Shown here piece by piece: positions 45,216-52,934 of a stretch of 64,000 nucleotides of DNA. The notes under the pieces are model-generated. The model was not told the origin of the DNA. It saw nothing but the letters and a program-made list of their open reading frames with translations, and searched no databases. The position numbers and the translations under genes are program-made. Position 1 is the first letter of the stretch. Every line of letters begins with the position of its first letter. The DNA comes from Larkinella rosea (GTDB lineage: Bacteria; Bacteroidota; Bacteroidia; Cytophagales; Spirosomataceae): NCBI RefSeq assembly GCF_003858635.1, contig NZ_RQJO01000008.1:124001-188000 (forward strand). The letters are read 5' to 3'.

Positions 45216-46742
45216 TCACCGCGCCGTCACTTTCCGTTTGTTATCCTGAATCAATTCCAGGGCTTTTTCCATGTCGCGGTCGCGCTGTTTGATCCGGTCG
45301 GTAACGGAATAATCAACCGGATAGTCGGGCATGACCCCCCGACCCTGGTCGGGATTTCGGCTGGCGGTGGCAATCCAGAAAACCGGAAACCGCACCCGCA
45401 GCCGGGTTTCAGGCAACGTCAGGGTTTGAATGATGCCGCCGTTACAGCCCGCTTCGCCCCCGCCGGTTTCCTGGCCAATGACCGTAACCGGTCGCTGGGC
45501 TTTCAGGCTGGCGGTGAAAATAGAAGCTGCCGAGAAGGTTCGGCCGCTGGTCAGAATATACACTTTTCCGCTAAACCGGTGGTCCGACGCGGGTTTGTTC
45601 CAGCCAACGTTGGACTTGCCAAACTGGTAGCGTCCGGCTTCCGATTTCATAAACCGGAAATTCTGCCGCAAAAGCCGCTTTTCTTTCCGGTCGAAATACG
45701 CGCAGGAATTGGGTCGGCGAACGCGGCTTTCGGCCCGGTCGACCTGGCGGAAATCGGATTTCATCAGATACGACATCAAATCCGAACCGATTTCGGCATT
45801 ACCGCCGGTATTTTGCCGCAAATCGATCACCAGATCCTGTACTTTCAGCTTTTCGAGGGTTTCAAAAACGTCCCGGTGGTAGGATTCGTAATGGTCATAC
45901 GCAAAACCGTTGATGATCAACATGGCCGCCGTCGAATCACCGTTCAGGAAATGCAGCGAACGCATGAGCTGCAGTTTCGCATCCTCATCGTAAAAGGATG
46001 TCTCGGTTTTGTGGCGATTTTTACGGCTCCGTTTCACTGTCTCAGGCATTGAGCTTGTGGGAATATCACCGGAACTGACCGGCCGCCGACGGACGGTGGT
46101 GATGCGCTCGGTCGAGGTCGTGTCGCGCACAGTCATCGTCCAGGGCGAATGACCATCAAAATGCCGCCAGTATGTTTCCTCCAGGTGGTATAATTCCAGA
46201 AAATAATTTTTAAAGGTTTGGTTATAACCGTCTGATGGCCAGCGATCCCGAGCGGCCTGAATCACTTCCTTGACGGGATGATTGCCCAGTTTAAGCACTT
46301 CCGTACCGCAAACCAGCGACGAATCGGTACTGCGGTTTCGTCCGATAAACATCCGGTCGTTTTGTAGAATAATATCGAACGGTAACCATTGCGGTTGCGG
46401 TTTCTTTCCAGAACGACTGGAATAGAGTGATTCCTGCACGTCGGTATGGCCGCAGCGAATCTGGACAATCAGCGGGCGGAGCAATTCGCGGAACTCACTT
46501 TCGGTCATCGGGCGGTATAACTGCCGGGCAACCGCGTCGAACTGGCGGTTCATTTCCTCGCGTTGGACATACCGGTACAAGCTCGGATGGCGCTCTTCCA
46601 GCGTCTTCCGAAGCACCGCAAAGTCGCTCCGCAACTGCTCGACCGTGTACATCCGGGGGCGGTAGGGCGCGCTTTTCGGATGGGCCGGAAAACAATAAAC
46701 CGTGCTGATAGTCAACGCCATCAGCCACACCAGGAACCGCAT
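45216..46742 (-). CDS. Secreted S41-family peptidase
   Basis: This 508-residue protein has a signal peptide (FLVWLMALTISTVYCFPA). A helical N-terminal domain (YTVEQLRSDFAVLRKTLEERHPSLYRY, IRCGHTDV) precedes the S41/tricorn-like core: DLVIDLRQNTGGNAEIGSDLMSYL, then VYILTSGRTFSAASIF with the likely catalytic Ser, and VIGQETGGGEAGCNGG with the substrate loop. No PDZ domain is obvious, so it resembles the PDZ-less S41 proteins of Bacteroidota rather than CtpA. It should be periplasmic or secreted and cleave C-terminal peptides. It lies on the same strand as YraN, 66 bases apart. Confidence 0.85.
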   Translation of the reverse strand: MRFLVWLMALTISTVYCFPAHPKSAPYRPRMYTVEQLRSDFAVLRKTLEERHPSLYRYVQREEMNRQFDAVARQLYRPMTESEFRELLRPLIVQIRCGHTDVQESLYSSRSGKKPQPQWLPFDIILQNDRMFIGRNRSTDSSLVCGTEVLKLGNHPVKEVIQAARDRWPSDGYNQTFKNYFLELYHLEETYWRHFDGHSPWTMTVRDTTSTERITTVRRRPVSSGDIPTSSMPETVKRSRKNRHKTETSFYDEDAKLQLMRSLHFLNGDSTAAMLIINGFAYDHYESYHRDVFETLEKLKVQDLVIDLRQNTGGNAEIGSDLMSYLMKSDFRQVDRAESRVRRPNSCAYFDRKEKRLLRQNFRFMKSEAGRYQFGKSNVGWNKPASDHRFSGKVYILTSGRTFSAASIFTASLKAQRPVTVIGQETGGGEAGCNGGIIQTLTLPETRLRVRFPVFWIATASRNPDQGRGVMPDYPVDYSVTDRIKQRDRDMEKALELIQDNKRKVTAR

Positions 46743-46808
46743 ACTATTTTTCTGACTAATCAGTAAAATCTGTTCCCGAAACTACCTTTTTTTTTATGGG
46801 AAACAAAA

Positions 46809-47162
46809 TTAGTAAAACGCATCTTCGATGTGCTTGATGTTCACCTCGTCCGGCAAAACCGTCACGGCCACAATGTCGAAACGGACATCGTGCTGCCAGT
46901 CTTTGGCGAAAATATAATGCTCGGCGGCTTTCATCACCAGCCGCGCTTTGGTGGAATTGACGAATTCTTCCGGATTGCCAAACCGCGTTCCGGTTCGGGT
47001 TTTTACTTCGGCAAAAATGATCAGTTTGCCTTTTTGGGCAATCAAATCAATTTCGGCGTGTTGGTGCCGGTAATTGCGTTCCAGGATCTCGTAGCCTTGC
47101 TGCTGGAGGTAGCGAACGGCCTCGTCTTCGCCCTGTTTGCCGGTCTCATTGTGCTGTGCCAT
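46809..47162 (-). CDS. YraN-family endonuclease-like protein (UPF0102)
   Basis: This 117-residue protein matches the YraN family along its length: GEDEAVRYLQQQGYEILERNYRHQHAEIDLIAQ (Glu and Asp of the nuclease core), then FAEVKTRTGTRFGNPEEFV with the E-x-K motif. The fold is that of archaeal Holliday-junction resolvases, and the conserved Asp and E-x-K suggest metal-dependent nuclease activity, but the role is not established. It diverges from lipB with 92 bases between. Confidence 0.9.
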   Translation of the reverse strand: MAQHNETGKQGEDEAVRYLQQQGYEILERNYRHQHAEIDLIAQKGKLIIFAEVKTRTGTRFGNPEEFVNSTKARLVMKAAEHYIFAKDWQHDVRFDIVAVTVLPDEVNIKHIEDAFY

Positions 47163-47254
47163 CGGTCGTTTTTCCTATTAGACGGAAAACCGCTTCGATA
47201 GATACGAACGAAAACGTACGGTTTTGGTGTTTTTTCCGCAAGTAGTACGCTAAA

Positions 47255-48040
47255 ATGAACAGTATCTGCAATAAAAAAGTACAGATTCAGGATCTGGGGC
47301 TTATTGATTATCAGGCCGGTTGGGACTATCAGGAGCGGTTATTGGCGGATATTGTAGCCACCAAAATTGCCAACCGGACTCTGGCAACCGACCAACACCG
47401 TCTGACGTCCAATTACCTGCTTTTCTGCCAGCATCCGCACGTTTATACACTGGGAAAAAGCGGGAAAGAAGGTCATTTGCTCGCCAACGATGGTTTTCTG
47501 GAAACCATCGGGGCGACCTATTACAAAATAAACCGGGGGGGCGACATCACCTACCACGGGCCGGGTCAGTTGGTGGGTTATCCGATTCTGGACCTGGATA
47601 ATTTCTTTACGGACATTCACCGCTACATGCGCGTGCTGGAAGAAGCCATCATTCAAACGCTGGCCGATTATGGACTGGATGCGGGCCGCATCGATGGCCT
47701 GACGGGTGTCTGGCTGGATTACGAAACGTCGGAAAACCGCCCGAATGGCATTCCCCGGAAAATCTGCGCGATGGGCGTTAAAGCGAGCCGCTGGGTAACG
47801 ATGCACGGCTTTGCCTTGAATGTCAACACGGATTTGAGTTACTTTAATCACATCGTGCCGTGCGGCATTGCGGACAAAGCCGTGACGTCGATGCAGGCCG
47901 AACTGGGCCGGGAAGTGCCGATGGTTGAAGTTACCGAACGGGTTAGCCAACACCTGGCCAACCTGTTTGAAATGGAGTTGGTTTCCGTACCTACGGATCG
48001 CACGGGCGCCCCCGTTCAGTCCGTTTGCGGTATAACATAA
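47255..48040 (+). CDS. lipB: Octanoyl-[ACP]:protein N-octanoyltransferase
   Basis: This 261-residue enzyme transfers octanoate from acyl carrier protein to lipoyl domains, the first step of lipoate formation for pyruvate dehydrogenase (pdhA at 9.6 kb) and related complexes. Motifs are GKSGKEGHLL, NRGGDITYHGPGQLVGYPILDL, and AMGVKASRWVTMHGFALNVNTDL with the catalytic Lys. The catalytic Cys is in HIVPCGIADKAVTSM. The length includes an N-terminal extension of about 35 residues usual in Bacteroidota. A single palindromic repeat unit fills the gap to the next gene. Confidence 0.96.
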   Translation: MNSICNKKVQIQDLGLIDYQAGWDYQERLLADIVATKIANRTLATDQHRLTSNYLLFCQHPHVYTLGKSGKEGHLLANDGFLETIGATYYKINRGGDITYHGPGQLVGYPILDLDNFFTDIHRYMRVLEEAIIQTLADYGLDAGRIDGLTGVWLDYETSENRPNGIPRKICAMGVKASRWVTMHGFALNVNTDLSYFNHIVPCGIADKAVTSMQAELGREVPMVEVTERVSQHLANLFEMELVSVPTDRTGAPVQSVCGIT

Positions 48041-48068
48041 AACACGGACTAAAGTCCGTGGGTACGTT
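48039..48068 (+). repeat. Single ACGGACTAAAGTCCGT repeat unit
   Basis: Thirty bases match the right unit of 36774-36806 and include the palindrome ACGGACTAAAGTCCGT and the GTACGTT end. The unit begins on the last two bases of the lipB stop and ends two bases before the next ATG, so it makes up the whole intergenic gap. Confidence 0.88.
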
Positions 48069-48070
48069 GA

Positions 48071-48484
48071 ATGAAGAGAGATATTTCGTTTTTACCGGTC
48101 GAAGGAATACAGGTCGTGATTGCGCGGAAACCGACCGAATTGGATCAATACGATTGGCAGGTTTATCTGATCAATCAAAATAATGTAATGATCCGCAACG
48201 TCTTTGTTACCTCGAAGGGATACGGTTTTCGGGATGAAACGCAGCAACAGCAGCAGACGACCTCCACGTTGCGGCATTATTTTGCGGAATTACAGCCGAA
48301 TGAGCACGTAGCCGTCGAAACCATCATGCCGGATGTGTTTCACCTGAACAACCAATATTGGGTCAGTTACTACATTGGCGACCAGATTTTTGACAAAAAG
48401 TTTATCTTCGTGCCGGACAGCATTACCGAGCAGAACCTGATTCCGATTCATGAATTGGGACTGGACGGAATCCTGCACACCTAA
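48071..48484 (+). CDS. Conserved hypothetical protein, 137 residues
   Basis: I recognise no named domain. The protein is soluble, without a signal peptide or membrane segment. It begins FLPVEGIQVVIARKPTELDQYDWQVYLINQN and has a run of Gln (RDETQQQQQTTSTLRHYF). It ends in acidic and aromatic strands (FHLNNQYWVSYYIGDQIFDKKFIFVPDSI). The pattern looks like a small beta-rich cytoplasmic protein of the type kept throughout Cytophagales, but I cannot name it. It sits between lipB and an exonuclease-like gene, 29 bases from the latter, probably co-transcribed with both. Confidence 0.65.
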   Translation: MKRDISFLPVEGIQVVIARKPTELDQYDWQVYLINQNNVMIRNVFVTSKGYGFRDETQQQQQTTSTLRHYFAELQPNEHVAVETIMPDVFHLNNQYWVSYYIGDQIFDKKFIFVPDSITEQNLIPIHELGLDGILHT

Positions 48485-48513
48485 CCGTTGTCATTCGTCT
48501 TTTTGCCACTGCC

Positions 48514-49245
48514 ATGCCCGTATCCTGGAAAAAACGCCTTAAAAATCTGTTGTTTATCGACATCAAAACCGTTGCCGGAGCCCCTTCCTACGATGAATTA
48601 GACGAACGAATACGGCAGCAATGGGGACAGAAAACCAGCTATTTTCAGAACGAAGAAAACTGGTCGGTCGCGAAATGGTACGACAACCGGGCGTCCTACT
48701 ACGCCGAATACGGCAAAATCGTTTGCATCGGCATTGGTGGTTTGTACTGGGACGATGAGGAGAACATTTTCCTGAAAGTAAAAACGCTGGCCAACGACGA
48801 TGAGGAAGCGCTGTTGGGCGAGTTTATCAGCCTGATTGAAAAATACCCGACGAATGAGTTGATTCTCTGCGCCCACAATGGCAAGGAATTTGACTATCCG
48901 TACCTGTGTCGCCGGATGCTGGTTCATGAACACCAACTCCCGGCTACGCTCCGGTTGTCGGGCCGAAAACCGTGGGACATTCCGCACCAGGATGTGCTGG
49001 AAATGTGGCGGTTTGGCGATAGTCGCCATTACGTTCCGCTCGATTTACTGGCCGCCGTTCTGAACCTGCCCACCCAACCGCTCGAACTGACGGGCGACCA
49101 AACCAGTTTAGTATATTACCAGAAACAGGGGCTGGCCAAAGTGCGCGAATACGCCCGCTCGTCCATCGTGACGCTGGTGCAGGTGTACCTGCGACTCCTG
49201 GGCGCCCCGCTGGTGAAAGACCAGCACATCACGCGATTGGAGTGA
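48514..49245 (+). CDS. DnaQ-like 3'-5' exonuclease homologue with lost catalytic residues
   Basis: This 243-residue protein has the fold of predicted 3'-5' exonucleases (DNA_pol_B_exo2-like): LLFIDIKTV (residues 12-20), CAHNGKEFDYPYLCRRML (119-135) and DVLEMWRFGDSRHYVPLDLLAAVL (160-183). Two metal ligands are missing. Exo I should read D-x-E, but it reads D-I-K (Lys 18, codon AAA). Exo III, normally Y-C-x-x-D, reads YARSS (213-217). Asp 16 and Asp 127 remain. The rest of the sequence is well kept and no frame is broken. It is thus probably a non-catalytic nucleic-acid-binding paralogue. A 26-bp inverted repeat follows. Confidence 0.82.
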   Translation: MPVSWKKRLKNLLFIDIKTVAGAPSYDELDERIRQQWGQKTSYFQNEENWSVAKWYDNRASYYAEYGKIVCIGIGGLYWDDEENIFLKVKTLANDDEEALLGEFISLIEKYPTNELILCAHNGKEFDYPYLCRRMLVHEHQLPATLRLSGRKPWDIPHQDVLEMWRFGDSRHYVPLDLLAAVLNLPTQPLELTGDQTSLVYYQKQGLAKVREYARSSIVTLVQVYLRLLGAPLVKDQHITRLE

Positions 49246-49255
49246 AAAGGTGGCT

Positions 49256-49348
49256 GTTTCGCAGAGTTTAGCGGAGAAAAAACGAGTTAAGCGGAGTTTT
49301 ATTCCTTCTCTGCGTAACTCCCTTTTTCTCCGCTAAACTCTGCGAAAC
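49256..49348. repeat. 26-bp perfect inverted repeat between exonuclease-like gene and RNase R
   Basis: The arms at 49256-49281 and 49323-49348 are exact inverse complements over 26 bases (arm begins GTTTCGCAGAGTTTAGCGGA). The loop contains a second, imperfect inverted copy of GAGTTA.GC.GAG, so the whole element is a long hairpin built of CGCAGAG-like phrases. It lies between two plus-strand genes. Confidence 0.9.
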
Positions 49349-49386
49349 AACTCTTCCAAACTCCAACGTCTTTTTAAACGAAAAAT

Positions 49387-51765
49387 ATGAGAAATAACCG
49401 AAATAAACTAAGAGAACAACACAGCCGCAGAAGCCCGCAGAACCGCCCGGTTCCGGCCGCCGACTCATTTCTCGATGAAATGAAGAACGACATTGTGGCT
49501 TTTTTTGAAATAAACAGCAAAGATTCCTTTTCCCAAACCGACGTACTCGAGAATTTTGACGTCACCGACCGAAAAACGAAACTGCTTACCCACGGCCTGC
49601 TGGGCGAATTGGTGGACGAAAGCCAACTGACCCGCCACCCCGACGGAACGTATCAATTTAACGAAAACGACCGCACGATTGAAGGCACCGTCGACCACGT
49701 AAACCCGCGATTTGCCTTTGTCGGCAATGGCGACCGTGACACGGATATTTACGTCAGTACCGAAGATCTGAACGGAGCCATCGATGGCGACAAGGTGAAA
49801 GTCACGCGCTTGAGCGGATCGTCGAATTCGGGCGGTTTTTCGCGCGGGTCGCAAAACCGCAGCCGCCGGATCGAAGGCAAGGTCGTCGGCATTGTCGAAC
49901 GCGGCCGTTCGGAGATCGTGGGCCGGATTTCGACCTGGCCGAATTACGGGCAGGTGGTTCCCGACAGCAAGAAGATTTACGAGGAGATTTATATTCCGAA
50001 AGACAAACTCGGCGCAGCCAAAGATGGCGACAAAGTCATTGTGAAGCTCACGCGCTTCCCCGACGGTCGTCAACGGCCCGAAGGCGAGGTAACGGCGGTT
50101 TTGGGACAGGCCGGACAGAACAATACCGAAATGCACGCGATTCTGGCCGAATTCGGTTTGCCCGTGCATTTCCCGGATGCCGTCGAACAGCAGTCCGAAG
50201 CCATTTCCGAGAAAATACCGGAGCAGGAAATCAGCAAACGGCGCGACATGCGCGGCATCACCACGTTTACGATTGACCCCGACGACGCCAAAGATTTCGA
50301 TGATGCGCTGTCGATCCGGCATTTGGATAACGGCAACTACGAAATCGGGGTGCACATCGCCGACGTCACGCATTACATCCAGCCCGGCACTCCCCTGGAA
50401 GACGAAGCTTTCAAACGCGGCACCTCAGTTTATCTGGTGGATCGCGTGGTGCCGATGTTGCCCGAAAAGCTGTCGAATAACCTGTGTTCGCTGCGTCCGA
50501 ATGAAGATAAGCTGACGTTTTCGACGGTTTTTGAAATCACGCCCGATGCCAAAATTAAAAAAGAATGGTTTGGCCGCACGGTGATTCATTCCGACCGCCG
50601 GTTTGCCTACGAAGAAGCGCAGGACATTGTCGACCGTGGTCAGGGCGATTATTTGGAAGAATTGCGGTTGTTGAACGAACTCGCTTTCAAGTTCCGCGAC
50701 GAGCGGTTTCGGCACGGTGCCATCAACTTTGAAACCGTGGAAGTGAAATTCAAGCTCGACGAAAATGGCGTGCCGCTGTCGGTGTATCCGAAAATCCGGA
50801 AAGATGCGCACAAACTGATCGAGGAATTTATGCTGCTCGCCAACAAACGGGTGGCCGAATTTGTCCACGGTCTGTCGCGCGGAGAACACCCGAACGTAAT
50901 GGTTTACCGGGTACACGATTCGCCGGATTTCGAGAAACTGAAGACGTTTGCCACGTTTGCCGGGCGGTTTGGGTACAAACTCAAAATTGACAGCGAAAAA
51001 GAGCTCTCGAAGTCGTTCAACACGATGATGGAAAGCCTGGAAGGGCAGCCGGAGCAGAACGCCTTGCAGCAACTCGCTATCCGAACGATGGCCAAGGCGC
51101 GTTACAGCACCGAGGACATTGGCCACTTTGGCTTGTCGTTCCGGCGGTATTCGCACTTTACGTCGCCGATCCGTCGCTATCCCGATATGATGGCTCACCG
51201 GCTGTTGCAGCATTACCTGGACGGCGGTAAATCGGTCGACAAAGAGGAATACGAAGCCAAATGCAAGCATTCGTCCGACCGCGAGCGCGTGGCTGTGGAA
51301 GCCGAACGGGCGTCCATCAAGTACAAGCAGGTTGAATTCATGAACCGGATGGATCAGGATCAGGAATTTAACGGCATCATTACGGGCGTCACGGATTTTG
51401 GGCTGTTCGTTGAAATCACCGAAACCAGTGCGGAAGGTTTGGTGCGAATGACCGATCTGGGCGACGATTTCTACGAATTCGACAAGGACAATTACCGCCT
51501 GATCGGCAAACGGAACAAACGGATTTTTGCCTTTGGCGATGCCGTAACAGTACGTGTGAAAGAAGCCAATCTGGCCCGGCGGAGTCTGGATTTGTGGCTG
51601 GTCGAAGACAAAGGAGCGGTAAAACTTTCGCTCAAAAACCGCCTGACGCGCCGGGAAAACAACGACGGTGAAAGCCGGGCAGCCCGACGGTCCGGTTCGG
51701 CAGGAAGTCAACGAGAGAAGGCTGCAAAAACCGCCAAATCCGGTAAAGAGCGCCGTAAGCGTTGA
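49387..51765 (+). CDS. rnr: Ribonuclease R
   Basis: This 792-residue processive 3'-5' exoribonuclease degrades structured RNA. Cold-shock-like OB domains lie in the N-terminal third (IEGTVDHVNPRFAFV). The RNB catalytic domain carries the Asp cluster DPDDAKDFDDALSI (near residue 300), followed by HIADVTHYI, VPMLPEKLSNNLCSLRPNEDKLTF and HFTSPIRRYPDMMAHR. An S1 domain lies near 665-745 (GIITGVTDFGLFVEI). The C-terminal tail is Arg/Lys-rich. It would clear the many hairpin-tipped transcripts of this region. It starts 38 bases after a long inverted repeat. Confidence 0.95.
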   Translation: MRNNRNKLREQHSRRSPQNRPVPAADSFLDEMKNDIVAFFEINSKDSFSQTDVLENFDVTDRKTKLLTHGLLGELVDESQLTRHPDGTYQFNENDRTIEGTVDHVNPRFAFVGNGDRDTDIYVSTEDLNGAIDGDKVKVTRLSGSSNSGGFSRGSQNRSRRIEGKVVGIVERGRSEIVGRISTWPNYGQVVPDSKKIYEEIYIPKDKLGAAKDGDKVIVKLTRFPDGRQRPEGEVTAVLGQAGQNNTEMHAILAEFGLPVHFPDAVEQQSEAISEKIPEQEISKRRDMRGITTFTIDPDDAKDFDDALSIRHLDNGNYEIGVHIADVTHYIQPGTPLEDEAFKRGTSVYLVDRVVPMLPEKLSNNLCSLRPNEDKLTFSTVFEITPDAKIKKEWFGRTVIHSDRRFAYEEAQDIVDRGQGDYLEELRLLNELAFKFRDERFRHGAINFETVEVKFKLDENGVPLSVYPKIRKDAHKLIEEFMLLANKRVAEFVHGLSRGEHPNVMVYRVHDSPDFEKLKTFATFAGRFGYKLKIDSEKELSKSFNTMMESLEGQPEQNALQQLAIRTMAKARYSTEDIGHFGLSFRRYSHFTSPIRRYPDMMAHRLLQHYLDGGKSVDKEEYEAKCKHSSDRERVAVEAERASIKYKQVEFMNRMDQDQEFNGIITGVTDFGLFVEITETSAEGLVRMTDLGDDFYEFDKDNYRLIGKRNKRIFAFGDAVTVRVKEANLARRSLDLWLVEDKGAVKLSLKNRLTRRENNDGESRAARRSGSAGSQREKAAKTAKSGKERRKR

Positions 51766-51808
51766 ATCACTACCCGGGGTTTTAACCGGGGGAATTTCAG
51801 ATAAAATT

Positions 51809-52246
51809 ATGAACGACGAATTCATGCAGGAAGCCATTCGGCAGGCAAGGAAAAGCCTCTCGGAGGGCGGTATTCCCATCGGCTCGGCGCTGGTGAAAAA
51901 TGGTGAACTGGTGGCATCGGGCCACAACAAGCGGGTGCAGGAAAACAACCCGATTCTGCACGGCGAAATGGATTGCCTCAACAACGCCGGGCGCGTGGGC
52001 TCGTTCCGCAACACCGTGATTTACTCCACGCTCATGCCGTGCTACATGTGTGCCGGAACGATCGTGCAATTCAAAATTCCGAAGGTGATTGTGGGCGAGT
52101 CGCGAACCTTTGCCGGAGCGCGGGAGTTCATGGAACAACACGGCGTCGAAGTCATCGACCTCGATCTGCCGGAATGCGTCGACATGATGAACCTGTTTAT
52201 CGCTCAAAAACCGGAGGTTTGGAACGAAGACATTGGGGAATTGTAG
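51809..52246 (+). CDS. Cytosine deaminase-like nucleoside deaminase (FCY1 type)
   Basis: The protein has 145 residues from the ATG at 51809. The open frame extends back into RNase R, but homology starts with this Met. Zinc motifs are HGEMDCL (His and catalytic Glu) and PCYMCAG (two Cys). The pattern GGIPIGSALV, HNKRVQENN, CLNNAGR, VVGES-like VIVGESRTF and the terminal WNEDIGEL match yeast FCY1 cytosine deaminase closely, more than tRNA adenosine deaminase TadA. It likely converts cytosine to uracil for salvage. It follows RNase R by 43 bases and precedes an FMN reductase. Confidence 0.87.
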   Translation: MNDEFMQEAIRQARKSLSEGGIPIGSALVKNGELVASGHNKRVQENNPILHGEMDCLNNAGRVGSFRNTVIYSTLMPCYMCAGTIVQFKIPKVIVGESRTFAGAREFMEQHGVEVIDLDLPECVDMMNLFIAQKPEVWNEDIGEL

Positions 52247-52291
52247 CCGCACGGAGTGGCCGCGCGTTGCGAATCCAATTTAACCAATCGT

Positions 52292-52858
52292 ATGTACAAC
52301 CTGAAAATTATTAACTCGACCGTCCGGCCCAGTCGCAAAGGGCCGCTGGTCACCGCCTGGATTGCTGATTTAGCCCGGAAGCACGGCGAATTTAACGTTG
52401 AAGTGCTGGATCTGGCCGAAATTAACCTGCCGTTTATGGACGAGCCTGCTCACCCGCGGCTGAAGCAGTATGAGCACGAGCACACCAAAAAATGGAGTGC
52501 AAAAATTGATGAAGCCGATGCCTTCATTTTCGTAACGGCCGAATACGATCACGGATACCCGGCTCCGCTGAAAAACGCCCTGCAATTCCTGTTGCAGGAA
52601 TGGGCCTATAAAGCCGCTGGAATTGTCAGTTACGGCGGGATTTCGGCCGGAACCCGGGCAACTGTCCAACTGAAATCCGACCTGATCGCGCTGAAAATTG
52701 TCCCGCTCTTTGAAGCGGTGAATTTCCCCTTCTTCGATCAGTTTATCAACGACGAATCCGAATTTCAGCCCAATGAAACCAGTCACCGATCCGCTCAGAC
52801 CATGCTCAACGAGTTGGTTCGCTGGACGAAAGGCATGCTGGTGGTTCGGAATCAATAG
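52292..52858 (+). CDS. NAD(P)H-dependent FMN reductase family protein
   Basis: The protein has 188 residues from the ATG at 52292. The frame opens at a GTG at 52256, but MYNLKIINSTVRPSRKG carries the flavodoxin-like phosphate loop that normally starts the protein. The motif FVTAEYDHGYPAPLKNALQFL is the family's FMN and dimer signature, followed by KAAGIVSYGGISAGTRA. It should reduce FMN, quinones or azo compounds. It begins 45 bases after the deaminase stop and is probably co-transcribed. A long hairpin follows its stop. Confidence 0.9.
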   Translation: MYNLKIINSTVRPSRKGPLVTAWIADLARKHGEFNVEVLDLAEINLPFMDEPAHPRLKQYEHEHTKKWSAKIDEADAFIFVTAEYDHGYPAPLKNALQFLLQEWAYKAAGIVSYGGISAGTRATVQLKSDLIALKIVPLFEAVNFPFFDQFINDESEFQPNETSHRSAQTMLNELVRWTKGMLVVRNQ

Positions 52859-52862
52859 ACAA

Positions 52863-52930
52863 GAGAGGGGAGACAAGAGAATAAAGACCACTGATCGCGA
52901 TTGTGTCTTTATTCTCTTGTCTCATTTCTC
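52863..52930. repeat. Inverted repeat between FMN reductase and CehA-like gene
   Basis: The arms at 52863-52888 and 52905-52930 match in inverse over about 26 bases, with a perfect 19-base core containing GAGACAAGAGAATAAAGAC. The genes converge here, so it probably terminates both. It shares the GAGACAAGAGA phrase with the atpD-atpC hairpin. Confidence 0.88.
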
Positions 52931-52934
52931 ACTT

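Noticed and set aside
50425-52014. 529-codon open frame on the minus strand opposite RNase R and the deaminase
   Set aside because: The RNase R catalytic motifs prove the plus strand codes. The antisense product has no motif and would cross two genes.
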